A DNA stretch of 64,000 nucleotides from an uncultured Vibrio sp. (GCF_947488985.1 NZ_CANLBV010000004.1:1-64000), one strand, 5' to 3'. Counted from the first letter of the stretch, positions 28,322-37,864 are shown. Program-made: numbers and translations. Notes: generated from the sequence alone by a model not told the origin.

Positions 28322-29383
28322 TCACAACGCTCCATAAGGATGAATCGTCTCAATAGTGCCATCTGCATTATGCACCAGCTCAATCATCTTGATGCAGCGC
28401 AGATGGGTTTGACCACCAGACAATGAACTATCATGATAGAATAAGAACCACTTACCTTGATATTGAACTACTGAATGGTGTGTTGTCCAACCAATAACAG
28501 GGTTGAGAATGACACCTCGATAAGTAAATGGACCGTACGGAGATTCACTGGTTGCGTAGGCAATTTTATGTGTTGTCCCTGTCGAATATGAAAAATAGTA
28601 TAAGCCATTATGTTTATGTAGCCACGGTCCTTCAAAGTAACGACGTTCTTCATCCCCAGCTTTTAATAACTCACCATTTTCATCAATAATATCAATTTCA
28701 ATCAACTCATGCTCAAGGCCTGTCATGGATTTATCGAGTTTTGCCATCAGAGGCTTCAAAGCAGGCTGATCAGTATCAGGGTAAACTTCTTCACCAAATT
28801 GACCATCACGCCAACATTGAAGCTGCCCCCCCATAATACCTCCAACATAAAGGTAATAATCGTCTTCATCTTGGAAAACCGCAGGGTCAATGCTGTAAGA
28901 TCCTTGAATATAATTATCTTCTGGCTTGAATGGACCCTCTGGTTTATCACTCACCGCGACACCTATACGGAAGATGCCATCATATGCTTTTGCTGGGAAG
29001 TACAAATAATACTTGCCATCTTTAGCTGCTGCATCAGGAGCCCACATCTGCTTTTCTGCCCACTTAACATCTTTAACATCCAAAGCATTACCGTGATCGG
29101 TAACCTCTCCAAATGGGCGATCCAAAGAAAATACATGATAATCACTCATAGCAAAGTGCTCACCATCATCTGTTTGCCCATTTGATGTTTCAATATCGTG
29201 AGATGGATAAACATATAACGTATCATTAAATACATGAGCTGATGGATCAGCGGTATACATATGTGTAACGAGTGGTAACGATATCGATTTAATTGAATCA
29301 ATACCACTATTCATTGCTAAATCATTACCTTCAACAACTACATCACTCTCTCTAATAACATTATTCATCTTAATTTTAACCAT
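28322..29383 (-). CDS. GH43 glycosidase (xylosidase/arabinofuranosidase type)
   Basis: This 353-residue single-domain family 43 propeller carries the expected catalytic acids: Asp46 (TADPSAH), Asp166 (SIDPAVF) and Glu251 (YFEGPW). It lacks the C-terminal sandwich of the GH43 at 21586 and fits a short subfamily 1-like enzyme, so the two probably differ in substrate. There is no signal peptide. It lies 56 bases downstream of xylR on the same strand without a visible terminator and is probably cotranscribed with it. No clear ribosome site is seen for the ATG at 29383 or the in-frame ATG at 29368. Xylosidase versus arabinosidase activity cannot be told from sequence. Confidence 0.85.
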   Translation of the reverse strand: MVKIKMNNVIRESDVVVEGNDLAMNSGIDSIKSISLPLVTHMYTADPSAHVFNDTLYVYPSHDIETSNGQTDDGEHFAMSDYHVFSLDRPFGEVTDHGNALDVKDVKWAEKQMWAPDAAAKDGKYYLYFPAKAYDGIFRIGVAVSDKPEGPFKPEDNYIQGSYSIDPAVFQDEDDYYLYVGGIMGGQLQCWRDGQFGEEVYPDTDQPALKPLMAKLDKSMTGLEHELIEIDIIDENGELLKAGDEERRYFEGPWLHKHNGLYYFSYSTGTTHKIAYATSESPYGPFTYRGVILNPVIGWTTHHSVVQYQGKWFLFYHDSSLSGGQTHLRCIKMIELVHNADGTIETIHPYGAL

Positions 29384-29439
29384 TTTTTAAAAACATAGAA
29401 TTAATAACAAACTGAAACCAAAATTAATTTAGTTATTTT

Positions 29440-30633
29440 TTATTCTTTTTGTTCACACCGAAACTCTTTTGGTGTTTTGTTTAAATTCTTTTTAAACACT
29501 GTATACATATATTGTAAAGAAGGATAACCACAAATCTCTGCTATATCAGAAATAGTTAGTGATGTTGTTTTAAGCAAAGCACATGCCCTTTCTAATTTAG
29601 AGTTATGAATTTCCTGATGGATTGAGTGCCCACGTTCTTCTTTAAATCGTGACTCCATATTTGACCTAGATATTCCAACGTAACTTAAAACTTGCTCAAC
29701 TTTAATTCCTTTGCATGCATTTTGACGAATAAAATGCATAGCTTGAATGACATAAGTATCTTTCAATGCCTGATAATCTGAGCTCTGACGCTGATACACT
29801 TTTGATGGTGGGACTAATACCCGTTCATAAACCCTTTTTTTATTTGGTGCCGCATTTTCATTTGAGTTAACTTTAATATGTTTATGTAACATTTTAGCTG
29901 CTCGATATCCCATTTCTTTGCAACCCTGGGCAACAGAGCTAAGAGAAACTCGAGTTAAGTATCTAGCCAGTTCTTCGTTATCAATACCAATTATCGATAC
30001 TTTATCAGGCACCATAAGATTAAGATGATCACAAACTTGTAGAAGATGACGCGCTCGAGAATCTGTTGCTGCAATAATACCAGTTGGAGTTGGAAGCATT
30101 TGGATCCAATCTGCTAGTCGATTCATATCATATTGCCAATTATGGGGACTAGTATCGCTACCTCGATATATAGAGCAAAAGTATCCTTCTTTTTTTATTA
30201 TTTTACTAAAGGCTCGTTCTCTCTCAGTCGCCCACCTTTTATTGTCAACATCAGCAAACCCATAAAATGCAAAATTCTGTAGCCCTTTATCTTTTAGATG
30301 TTTGAAGGCTAGTTCAACCAAAGCTTCGTTGTCTGTTGCTACATAAGGCACATCAGGATAATCATTCATATCTTGGTAAGAACCGCCAACGCCAACGACT
30401 GGAATAGTACTATCGGCGAGCAACTCTAAAATTTCAGGATTATCGAAGTCGGCTATAATACCATCACCTTGCCAAGCGTGGATATTTTCAAGGTGTGTTG
30501 TAAAGTCATCTTCAAGGAAAATGTCCCAATCACATTGAGAGGCTTGCAAATACTCCCCGATCCCTTCAATCACTTGACGATCATAAGTTTTGTTCGCGTT
30601 AAATAATAAATTGATACGAAATTTTTTGTTCAT
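29440..30633 (-). CDS. xylR: Xylose operon activator XylR
   Basis: This 397-residue transcription activator has an N-terminal periplasmic-binding-like (LacI/GalR core) sensor domain (about 1-280), which in E. coli XylR binds D-xylose. A C-terminal AraC-type double helix-turn-helix follows (about 295-395; SRSNMESRFKEERGHS, then ISDIAEICGYPSLQYMYTVFKKN). It should activate xylA, xylB and other island genes when xylose is present. It is divergent from xylB across 204 bp containing a CRP-like palindrome and leads the downstream GH43 gene. The repeated 14-base motif at 4886 and 9151 is a candidate for its target. Confidence 0.95.
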   Translation of the reverse strand: MNKKFRINLLFNANKTYDRQVIEGIGEYLQASQCDWDIFLEDDFTTHLENIHAWQGDGIIADFDNPEILELLADSTIPVVGVGGSYQDMNDYPDVPYVATDNEALVELAFKHLKDKGLQNFAFYGFADVDNKRWATERERAFSKIIKKEGYFCSIYRGSDTSPHNWQYDMNRLADWIQMLPTPTGIIAATDSRARHLLQVCDHLNLMVPDKVSIIGIDNEELARYLTRVSLSSVAQGCKEMGYRAAKMLHKHIKVNSNENAAPNKKRVYERVLVPPSKVYQRQSSDYQALKDTYVIQAMHFIRQNACKGIKVEQVLSYVGISRSNMESRFKEERGHSIHQEIHNSKLERACALLKTTSLTISDIAEICGYPSLQYMYTVFKKNLNKTPKEFRCEQKE

Positions 30634-30693
30634 ATAAACAGGGACTCTTATCAGAACTTGGGCCGGAGTTTATCAGTCGATCTAACTTTTCGG

Positions 30694-30709
30694 TGTGATC
30701 TCGCACACG
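30694..30709. promoter_or_regulatory. Candidate CRP site between xylR and xylB
   Basis: TGTGATCTCGCACACG matches the CRP left half perfectly (TGTGATCT). The wider GTGTG-N6-CACAC (30693-30708) is a perfect inverted repeat. It lies 144 bases before xylB and about 60 bases before xylR, so it could serve both. Confidence 0.6.
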
Positions 30710-30837
30710 TTCGTGAAATCCCTGAAATTGACTACCAAATAACATAATTGTATGAAGCTACCAACACATCAATACTCCCTGTCAGTTAGCAATTTTTCAG
30801 CAAGGCGGACAAGCCTGAGCTTTTAAGAGGACAAATT

Positions 30838-32289
30838 ATGTATATTGGTATCGACTTAGGTACATCAGGTGTTAAGTCTATCGCAATGTCTCGTGCTGGA
30901 GACATTATTGCCTCTCAAACGGTAAAATTAACGGTGTCACGACCTCATATGCTTTGGTCAGAGCAAAACCCTATGGATTGGTGGAAAGCGACATGCGAAT
31001 CAATTTCTGGTCTTTCGAGCCAAATCGACCTAGCTCAAGTCAAAGCTATCGGTCTATCTGGTCAAATGCATGGCGCTACATTGCTTGATGCGGATGGTGA
31101 CATCATTCGCCCCGCAATTTTATGGAATGATGGCCGCTGTGAAGAAGAATGCCGTCAACTAGAAGCTGAGGTACCAAATAGCCGCTCGATAACTGGCAAT
31201 ATTATGATGCCAGGCTTTACAGCACCGAAGTTGAAATGGGTCGCTAACCATGAACCTGAACTATTTGCAGCAATAGACAAAGTGCTATTACCCAAAGATT
31301 ATTTGCGATTCAAAATGACAGGAGATTTTGCCTCTGATATGTCTGACTCGGCAGGTACACTTTGGCTGGATGTCGAGAAACGTGATTGGAATGATGATCT
31401 ACTTGCCGCAACTGGTTTGGCTCGTCGCCACATGCCAACATTATTTGAAGGTAACGAAATAACAGGCACCTTATCAAAAGAAATCGCTGAACAGTGGGGA
31501 ATGGCACAAGTACCAGTGATTGCAGGTGGTGGTGACAATGCAGCAGGAGCTATTGGGGTAGGTATCATAAACCCTGGCCAAGCAATGTTATCCCTTGGTA
31601 CATCAGGGGTTTACTTTGCAGTAAGCGAAAACTTTGTATCAAACCCTGAATCCGCTCTACACAGTTTTTGTCATGCTCTGCCAAGCACTTGTCATACGAT
31701 GTCAGTAATCTTAAGCGCCGCATCTTGCTTACAATGGGTTGCAGATCTTACCGATTTTGATGATGTTGGCACTATGTTGGCTGAGGTAGAGAACAACGCA
31801 GACACCTCTTCAAGTGTTGTATTTCTACCTTATTTGTCAGGAGAGCGTACACCACATAACAACCCAAACGCCAAAGGTGTCTTTTTTGGCATGAGTCATA
31901 CCACCACCAGACTTGAATTAGCTCAAGCCGTTCTCGAGGGTGTAGGCTTTGCCTTTGCCGATGGTTTTGATGCCCTTCATGTTACCAAAAACATACCAGA
32001 TGAAGTCTCATTAATTGGCGGCGGTGCTAGAAGCCAGTTTTGGCGCCAAATGCTTGCTGATATTGTAGAGATGCCACTTGTTTATCGTGAAGGTGGAGAT
32101 GTTGGCCCTGCATTGGGAGCGGCTCGTCTAGCTATCTTAGGTGTTGAACCAAATACAAGTTTAGACGATGTATGTCCTGTACCTAGGTTAGTACAAAGAC
32201 ATGAACCTAATATTGAAAAAGCCACCTATTACCGAGCTAAACGTAAAGTATTTCAATCACTTTATACTCGGCTTCAGGATTTATTCTAA
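30838..32289 (+). CDS. xylB: Xylulokinase
   Basis: It phosphorylates D-xylulose to xylulose 5-phosphate, feeding the pentose phosphate pathway. The 483-residue FGGY-family kinase begins YIGIDLGTSGVKSI (phosphate-binding loop 1). It has LSGQMHGATLLD with the xylulokinase-specific Met-His-Gly, AILWNDGR, and the C-terminal LIGGGARSQFWRQMLAD adenosine motif. AGAGGA precedes the ATG. It is monocistronic, with a perfect terminator after it. Its separation from xylA by 26 kb of hydrolase and transport genes is unusual compared with enterobacterial xylAB operons. Confidence 0.97.
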   Translation: MYIGIDLGTSGVKSIAMSRAGDIIASQTVKLTVSRPHMLWSEQNPMDWWKATCESISGLSSQIDLAQVKAIGLSGQMHGATLLDADGDIIRPAILWNDGRCEEECRQLEAEVPNSRSITGNIMMPGFTAPKLKWVANHEPELFAAIDKVLLPKDYLRFKMTGDFASDMSDSAGTLWLDVEKRDWNDDLLAATGLARRHMPTLFEGNEITGTLSKEIAEQWGMAQVPVIAGGGDNAAGAIGVGIINPGQAMLSLGTSGVYFAVSENFVSNPESALHSFCHALPSTCHTMSVILSAASCLQWVADLTDFDDVGTMLAEVENNADTSSSVVFLPYLSGERTPHNNPNAKGVFFGMSHTTTRLELAQAVLEGVGFAFADGFDALHVTKNIPDEVSLIGGGARSQFWRQMLADIVEMPLVYREGGDVGPALGAARLAILGVEPNTSLDDVCPVPRLVQRHEPNIEKATYYRAKRKVFQSLYTRLQDLF

Positions 32290-32352
32290 CTAAGCGTTTT
32301 TCATAGTCGCTTGGAAAGCATACGTCTTAACAACTTATTTTTTGTAAAGTTA

Positions 32353-32383
32353 AACATCGCCTGAGTTCTAGGCGATGTTCTTT
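32353..32383 (+). terminator. Terminator of xylB
   Basis: A 10 bp perfect stem, AACATCGCCT (32353-32362) and AGGCGATGTT (32370-32379), has a 7-base loop followed by CTTT. Confidence 0.8.
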
Positions 32384-32431
32384 CACCTATTTTCACACTA
32401 ATACATTTAATTTAGTTTCAGCTCATGACTA

Positions 32432-32478
32432 GAGTGTGTTGACCTTTCGTGGTTAAATTTTGTTCGAGATGAAAGCGG
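32432..32478 (+). mobile_element. Solitary transposon end related to the 41.1 kb element
   Basis: About 41 of 46 bases match the inverted right end of the element at 41130-41393 (shared block CTTTCGTGGTTAAATTT, then GTTCGAGAT). It is also preceded by TA. No partner end is seen downstream before the damaged AEC gene, so it is probably debris from a transposition or deletion at the island's right edge. Confidence 0.65.
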
Positions 32479-32559
32479 TTTGCAAACCCACGAGCTTGCT
32501 TGCAACTCATTGCGCTTGTATTGTCCGTTTAAAACAACACATACTTAGAAAGGAATTCT

Positions 32560-33245
32560 ATGTTCGAACAGGTCGTCAGCATTCTGTTTCCCGTTTTTGC
32601 ATCTGTAAGATCTTTAAGCTCAACTTCAAAGCTTGGGCTCCGCCACACATGTTTCGCAATAGCGGCAACCTTGCGATTCCCCTGTTCACGTATACCTTTG
32701 GCGAAAGTGTCTTGGCCCCAGCAGTACTGCTGTTTGTGGTATCGGCGTGTGCTCATATCAGTGTGGGATTGGCGTTATTAAGCGACGGTAACCCAATCAA
32801 ACAGATCTTCAAGATGCCAATATTCTTGGCAGCTTTATTAGCAATGACACTGAATTTGTCCGGTATTGCGGTGTGGAATCCAATCTACGAAGCCACATTA
32901 CTGCTTGGGCAAGCTGCTGTCCCGATCATGCTTTTGTCACTGGGATCACAAATGGTCAACTTGAAGTTGAGCGGGTTAAAAGTCGGCTTGTGGTGTACGG
33001 CGCAATCGCTGCTGACTGGGGCTATCGCCTTTTCTATCATCGACTTCTTTATTCCTCTGCCAATGCTGCATTTACAAATGATGGTGCTGTTCACCATGCT
33101 GCCCTCTGCCGTGATGAACTATCTGTTTGCAGAAAGGTTCAATGTCGAGCCACCGAAAGTCGCGTCTATGGTGTTGTTCGGCAACTTCTTAAGCATTATC
33201 ACGCTGCCTATCTTATTGTCGTTCGCACTGTCTTTGTCTAGCTAG
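32560..33245 (+). pseudogene. AEC-family (auxin efflux carrier) transporter with internal deletion
   Basis: The gene starts normally at 32560 (AGAAAGGAATTCT before the ATG; MFEQVVSILFPVFAS) and then jumps near 32606-32615 into another frame. That frame reads KIFKLNFKAWAPPHMFRNSG and continues to the true C terminus (LSFALSLSS). In intact AEC permeases the second block stands about 100 residues from the start, so roughly 75-80 codons are missing and the frame is shifted. The remaining C-terminal part holds about six hydrophobic segments. A product starting at the ATG at 32651 would lack the first helices. A short hairpin (33260-33283) follows the gene. The break beside a transposon end suggests a deletion tied to island formation. 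Confidence 0.8.
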
Positions 33246-33422
33246 TTGGTTATCGATATCACTCGCTCTTTATCTAGCGAGTGGTGGCAGATCGCCTCTG
33301 AGAACTCAGCCAAATCTAAAATTTGACATTGATAAGACACAATCTTGAATATTCAAAACAATAATGGTTTTCCACCGATATGAATGTGTTGCTAAAGCAT
33401 TACTTTTGATAGGCCTTAACCA

Positions 33423-34079
33423 TTGAAAAAAATAAGTTTATTAGATAAACAAGTACAAAACATGCCTGTAATTGAGAGCCAAGAACTCATGGTGCCTATT
33501 GACCCTAACGGCACAAAAATCATTCTCGATTATGATGTTGAACTCGGTTATGCAAACCAATTTATCGCAAGAGAAAGCGTCGTTAAACGACTCCGTGAGG
33601 CGTCACTTAGCTTACCGGAAGGGGTCTACCTCTCTGTAAAAGAGACATACAGACCAAAGTCTTTTCAACGCTTTATCTATAACCGCCGATTGATTAAACT
33701 GTTCTGCTCTGAAAAAAATGTGAGCCTGAACTCTCACCAGATTCATGAGACCACCGCCGAGTATATCGCTCCACCGAGTGTTGCTGGGCACCCGACAGGA
33801 GGAGCCGTCGACGTCTCTTTGGTTGATCGCCTAGGAAATGAAATTGATCTGGGCTGTCAATACGATGAAGATGCGGCTAGCTCAGCAGGAAGGTGCTATT
33901 CATTTTGTGATTCACTTGCAGACGACGTCGTTGAAAACAGAAAAATTCTATTCAAGTGCATGGAGCAAGCCGGGTTCATCAATTACCCATTTGAATGGTG
34001 GCATTGGTCATACGGCGACAAATACTGGGCTAGCTTGGTTGAAGCGCCACACGCAAGCTATTCCGCTATCGATTTATAG
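33423..34079 (+). CDS. VanX-type D-alanyl-D-alanine dipeptidase (M15D)
   Basis: This 218-residue zinc peptidase of the DdpX/VanX type should hydrolyse D-Ala-D-Ala, salvaging cell-wall dipeptide. The zinc motif SVAGHPTGGAVDVSL (His, Asp) and the catalytic EWWHWSYG (Glu, His) are present, and ETYRP provides the transition-state arginine. No signal peptide is visible, so it acts in the cytoplasm. The likely start is TTG at 33423, with AGG ten bases upstream; the first ATG (33462) lacks a ribosome site. It stands alone between the AEC remnant and the purine operon; no van resistance genes are near. A hairpin (34104-34129, ACAGCTAAC/GTTAGCTGT) follows it. Confidence 0.85.
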   Translation: MKKISLLDKQVQNMPVIESQELMVPIDPNGTKIILDYDVELGYANQFIARESVVKRLREASLSLPEGVYLSVKETYRPKSFQRFIYNRRLIKLFCSEKNVSLNSHQIHETTAEYIAPPSVAGHPTGGAVDVSLVDRLGNEIDLGCQYDEDAASSAGRCYSFCDSLADDVVENRKILFKCMEQAGFINYPFEWWHWSYGDKYWASLVEAPHASYSAIDL

Positions 34080-34230
34080 CCTTTGCCGCTGGTCACCGAG
34101 TCAACAGCTAACGCCAAAGTGTTAGCTGTCGCTCCAACACACAATTAAACTTCAGTTTGTTTCATTCAGAGACTGCAAATTTTCGTTGATTTTGAAGATA
34201 ACAATATGCCCCCCCCCCTATTTCAAGATC

Positions 34231-34256
34231 AAAAACCCCGGCGATATGAGCCGGGG
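34231..34256 (-). terminator. Terminator of the urate operon
   Basis: CCCCGGC and GCCGGGG (34236-34242, 34250-34256) form a GC-rich stem with a 7-base loop, followed on the minus strand by TTTTT. It lies about 50 bases after the urate oxidase stop. A run of ten C (34209-34218) stands just beyond. Confidence 0.9.
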
Positions 34257-34308
34257 AAATAAGGTGAGATGAGTTTAAGTGAAAGCTTTATACTATTGCA
34301 TCGTTACA

Positions 34309-35610
34309 CTATTGAAGCGTAGCGCCTTGCTCTACCCAAGTGCCGATGAGGGCACGCTCTTCGTCGGTCATTTGAGTTAAGTTACCGAGCGGCATCACCT
34401 TGGTTGTGACGGTTTGCGCCACAATCCTTGGTACGTTGGCTTTGATCTCTTCTGGAGTATCCAGTATCACTCCGCCTGGCGCGACAGCAAAAGCAGCGTG
34501 GCTAGGCGTCGCAGAGTGACACACTGAACAACGCTCTTGAATGACTTGGTTAATTGCTTCAAAGCTAACGCCTGCCGATTGCATTGCGTGTGCTGGGGTG
34601 GTAGTCGTCATTGAAGCGGCATCGTTTGCAGCACGCTCTTCTGTCACCAATTCAGTCACGCTGATTTGCACTTCTTGAACCACTGGCGCTTGTACAACGG
34701 GGGGCATCTGCTTTTTCGCGTACGGTGACGTGACAAACGCGAGCGTGATCATCCCCAATGCCGCCACAGGAACTGCCCATGCAAACTTCTGACTGCCGTG
34801 ACGGGTGTTGAAGTAGTGACGCACCAAAATGCTGAAAATCGAAAGCCCAGCAAGGATCAACCAGTTGTACTCCGAGCCATAAGTGCTTGGGAAATGATTA
34901 CTGATCATGATGAACAGCACCGGCAGTGTCATGTAGTTGTTGTGACGAGAACGCAGTAAGCCCTTCGCTGGCAATGCCGGATCCGGTTCGCGCTTCTCTT
35001 CAATCGCTTTCACCAAGTTACGCTGCGCTGGCATGATCACACGAAACACGTTACCGACCATGATGGTACCAATGATCGCACCGACGTGGATGTAAGCACC
35101 GCGACCACTGAACACTTGGGTTAGGCCATAGGTCGCAGCAACGAGCAGCACAAACAGCACCACACCAAGCAGCACGGGGGTTTTACCCAGTGGCGAATCA
35201 CACAGCAAATCATAGATAAACCAACCAGCGATGAATGAACCAATACCAATCGCGATGGCTGTGCTTGAATCAAGGCCAGAGCCCGGTGCAATCAGGTAAA
35301 TCTCAGCGTTAAGGTAGTAAACCACGCCCAGCAGACACACACCGGTGATCCACGTGAAGTAAGCTTCCCATTTGAACCAGTGCAGATGCTCTGGCATTTC
35401 TGGTGGCGCGAGTTTGTACTTCTCTAGGTGATAAATACCACCGCCGTGAATTGCCCATAAGTCGCCTGAAAGGCCGGTTTTAGGATTGACTCGATTGAGG
35501 TTATTCTCTAACCAAACAAAGTAAAATGATGCGCCTATCCACGAAACACCTACAATCATGTGAATCCAGCGAATTGCTAAATTCAACCACTCTGTAATAT
35601 GCGGATCCAT
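34309..35610 (-). CDS. puuD: Membrane-bound cytochrome c-type urate oxidase PuuD
   Basis: This 433-residue protein oxidises urate to 5-hydroxyisourate and passes electrons to a cytochrome chain, so unlike soluble uricase it should make no hydrogen peroxide. The N-terminal part has about eight hydrophobic segments (from WIHMIVGVSWIGASFYF). The C-terminal periplasmic domain (about 355-433) carries a c-type heme site, CSVCH, with Met-Pro-Leu-Gly as a likely axial ligand region. I chose the ATG at 35610 because CAGGAG lies six bases upstream. It is the last gene of the puuE-uraD-alc-allA-puuD unit. The symbol is also used for an unrelated putrescine-pathway hydrolase present at 49823. Confidence 0.93.
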   Translation of the reverse strand: MDPHITEWLNLAIRWIHMIVGVSWIGASFYFVWLENNLNRVNPKTGLSGDLWAIHGGGIYHLEKYKLAPPEMPEHLHWFKWEAYFTWITGVCLLGVVYYLNAEIYLIAPGSGLDSSTAIAIGIGSFIAGWFIYDLLCDSPLGKTPVLLGVVLFVLLVAATYGLTQVFSGRGAYIHVGAIIGTIMVGNVFRVIMPAQRNLVKAIEEKREPDPALPAKGLLRSRHNNYMTLPVLFIMISNHFPSTYGSEYNWLILAGLSIFSILVRHYFNTRHGSQKFAWAVPVAALGMITLAFVTSPYAKKQMPPVVQAPVVQEVQISVTELVTEERAANDAASMTTTTPAHAMQSAGVSFEAINQVIQERCSVCHSATPSHAAFAVAPGGVILDTPEEIKANVPRIVAQTVTTKVMPLGNLTQMTDEERALIGTWVEQGATLQ

Positions 35611-35650
35611 AATAAACTCCTGTATCACAATGCTTTAGCTGTATCTGTAG

Positions 35651-36208
35651 TTAACCATCCGCTAAGCGTTGTTGTTCCTTATTGTTGTCAGTCGGTAGAT
35701 CGTCCAAATGCAATGCCACGAGATCGCTATCGAAATACACTTCATCACAGTTGTGCCCTTCACCGCCTCTATCGACGATCAAGAACTGGTCTTGATCAGT
35801 AAGCGCGAGAACTGGGTGATGCCACACCCCTTTGTGATAGTTCACTCCTTGACGGCCGTTGCTCAAGAAAGCTCGGCTATTGGCTAACGTTGGGTTATCA
35901 CCTTTTGGTGCAACAACAATTAAATAGGGTTGACCAAGTAATGGAATGAATGCCTGAGAGCCAAGTAGATGACGCTCTAACATTTTGATGGTCAGTGGGT
36001 AGCACAGCGGTGTGGCCTGGAAGATGCTGATGATCGCTTCTCCGTCTTGGTCTTGCACATCCGTTGTCGCTAGCTTGTGGTAGCGACGTGTTGATCCACT
36101 GTTGATCATGAAAAAATCACTATTATCGGACTCGATAACATCGCCAAACTCAGCAAAAGCCTGCTTGGTTAACGGTTCGATGGCTAAACGGCGCATTCCA
36201 TTACTCAT
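35651..36208 (-). CDS. allA: Ureidoglycolate lyase
   Basis: This 185-residue cupin-fold enzyme splits ureidoglycolate into glyoxylate and urea, the last step of the pathway here. The family motifs FGDVIE, the GVNYHKGVWHHPVLAL metal-site region and FLIVDRGGEGHNC are clear. I chose the second ATG (36208) because GAGGA is seven bases upstream; the first, at 36214, almost touches it. It starts 14 bases after the alc stop. The glyoxylate produced would go to malate synthase encoded at 55 kb. Confidence 0.93.
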   Translation of the reverse strand: MSNGMRRLAIEPLTKQAFAEFGDVIESDNSDFFMINSGSTRRYHKLATTDVQDQDGEAIISIFQATPLCYPLTIKMLERHLLGSQAFIPLLGQPYLIVVAPKGDNPTLANSRAFLSNGRQGVNYHKGVWHHPVLALTDQDQFLIVDRGGEGHNCDEVYFDSDLVALHLDDLPTDNNKEQQRLADG

Positions 36209-36222
36209 ACTCATTTCCTCAG

Positions 36223-37209
36223 CTATTTCGCTTTGGTACCAAACAGACGCAAACGGCTGATACCACCATCTGGGAAGATGTTTGCACGTACGTGGGTAAT
36301 CGCACCAAGGTCGTTAACCTCAGAAATGAATTCGTGAATTTCGTTGGCTTGCAGCTTTTGTGCAGGTAACAGTTCACGCCAAAATAGGCTTTGTGTTTCC
36401 ACTTGGTCGTCGGTACCACCCTTCACGTAAGCCGCTTGAATTGAGCAGCTGTCTGGGTAGTTACCTTTGAAGTGAGCCGTATCAACGACGATGCGTTCAA
36501 TGTTACCTGGATGGCCTAGTGCCACAATAACCCAGTCATTACCCGGTGTACGACGACGTGCTGTTTCCCAACCATCACCCATGTTTTCACCGCGACCTGG
36601 GCCTAAGATGTTGGCTTTGTTACCGTAGTGCTCATCGCTACATGCGAGTGCTCGGCCACCGTGTTCAACGGCCGCTAGGTCGACTTGTTGCTGAGAATCT
36701 ATTGCGTCCCAATCCACGCTTGGTCGGCCATAAACACGCAAGCGTGCGACACCACCATCTGGGTAGATGTTCAAACGTAGGTGCGTAAAGACTTGGTCGC
36801 TTTCAATATCTTCAAGATGATGATAGTCACCTTGCAGAGCCATTGAAGGCAGAATTTCTTGCCACTCTGTTGAATCAGTTGGCTCACCTTGTGGTGAATA
36901 ACACGCGTCAATGGATGCCGAAGGTGGGAAGTTACCGGTGAAGAATGAGGTATCAATATCAACGCCAGCAATGGTGCCAGCTAGGCCAAGGCGAACGACA
37001 CAGTAGTCATAACCTTCGCTGCGTTTGCGTCGACTTTCCCAACCGTCCATCCACTTGCCGTTATCGTCGTATACGTCGTCTTTCCACTCTGGTGCGGCGT
37101 GGCTGAGTAGACGGCTTTTATCGGCGAAAAAATCGTCGGTTGCGAAGATAGCTTCTGCGCCAAGTTTTTCGTCTGCAAGGTTTATGTACTGTTCAAATTT
37201 ATGGGTCAT
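36223..37209 (-). CDS. alc: Allantoicase
   Basis: This 328-residue cytoplasmic enzyme hydrolyses allantoate to ureidoglycolate and urea. Two homologous jelly-roll repeats are visible (about 15-160 and 185-325). Each has W(E)xxRKR or WETARRR followed by a Val-rich strand and a FFTGNFPPS or HFKGNYPDS block, and each ends in [15 protein letters not shown] or [15 protein letters not shown]. This duplication is the allantoicase hallmark. Presence of Alc with AllA, and absence of AllC, means nitrogen is released as urea, so a urease or export of urea is implied elsewhere. Confidence 0.96.
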   Translation of the reverse strand: MTHKFEQYINLADEKLGAEAIFATDDFFADKSRLLSHAAPEWKDDVYDDNGKWMDGWESRRKRSEGYDYCVVRLGLAGTIAGVDIDTSFFTGNFPPSASIDACYSPQGEPTDSTEWQEILPSMALQGDYHHLEDIESDQVFTHLRLNIYPDGGVARLRVYGRPSVDWDAIDSQQQVDLAAVEHGGRALACSDEHYGNKANILGPGRGENMGDGWETARRRTPGNDWVIVALGHPGNIERIVVDTAHFKGNYPDSCSIQAAYVKGGTDDQVETQSLFWRELLPAQKLQANEIHEFISEVNDLGAITHVRANIFPDGGISRLRLFGTKAK

Positions 37210-37332
37210 GTCCGTGTAATCCTATCCAATTAATCAAGTAATAATAAAATGAGAACTTAGTGGCTTATTCGCTTATAAAGCGTGCTCTTAGCGCACTAAG
37301 ACTGGGCTGAGATAGCTGTTAACTCCGTTAAC

Positions 37333-37848
37333 TTACATATCCCAGAGACGAAACATCGCGATCTTGTTGATCTCTTGAATCGCCGTAGCAAACTCAGTTT
37401 CACTATCATTTCCTAATCGCATCTCGAACGACTCAAGAATTTGGTAACGATTGGCTCCCTTCACCGCCATGATAAAAGGGAAATTGAAGCGACTTTTGTA
37501 GCTGTTGTTGTAAGAAGTGAATTTTTCAAATTCTTCGGCGCTGCATTGGTCAATACCCGCCCCCGCTTGTTCTTTGGTCGACGACTCTGTGAGCTCGCCG
37601 TTTACTGCTGCTCGACCAGCTAAATCCGGGTGAGCGTTGATCAAAGCCAACTGTTTGCCTTGGTCGGCATTTAACAAGGTTGATGCCATTTTTAGATGAA
37701 GATTCTCGATATGATCATCTTCAGCATTCAAACCTTGGTCATACACCGCTTCAGCAACCCATGGGCTGTGTTCGTAAACATCAGCAAAGTGCGCGACAAA
37801 AGTGTCACGGTCCATGGTGGTTGGTTGGCAAGATCGAAATTCAGTCAC
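37333..37848 (-). CDS. uraD: OHCU decarboxylase
   Basis: This 171-residue protein converts 2-oxo-4-hydroxy-4-carboxy-5-ureidoimidazoline to S-allantoin. The motifs FEHSPW-like YEHSPWVAEA, AHPDLAGRAA, SAEEFEKFTSYNNSYKSRF and FPFIMAVKG are those of the family, including the catalytic His in the HPDL block. I chose a GTG start at 37848 because a perfect AAGGAGG stands six bases upstream; upstream ATGs overlap puuE and lack such a site. The length agrees with UraD proteins (about 165-170). It lies between puuE and alc; the 123 bp gap before alc shows no terminator. Confidence 0.95.
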   Translation of the reverse strand: MTEFRSCQPTTMDRDTFVAHFADVYEHSPWVAEAVYDQGLNAEDDHIENLHLKMASTLLNADQGKQLALINAHPDLAGRAAVNGELTESSTKEQAGAGIDQCSAEEFEKFTSYNNSYKSRFNFPFIMAVKGANRYQILESFEMRLGNDSETEFATAIQEINKIAMFRLWDM

Positions 37849-37864
37849 GTTAAGCCTCCTTGCT

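Noticed and set aside
34209-34218. Run of ten C near the urate operon end
   Set aside because: It is outside genes and beyond the terminator, so it has no visible role; it is mainly a place where sequencing errors occur.
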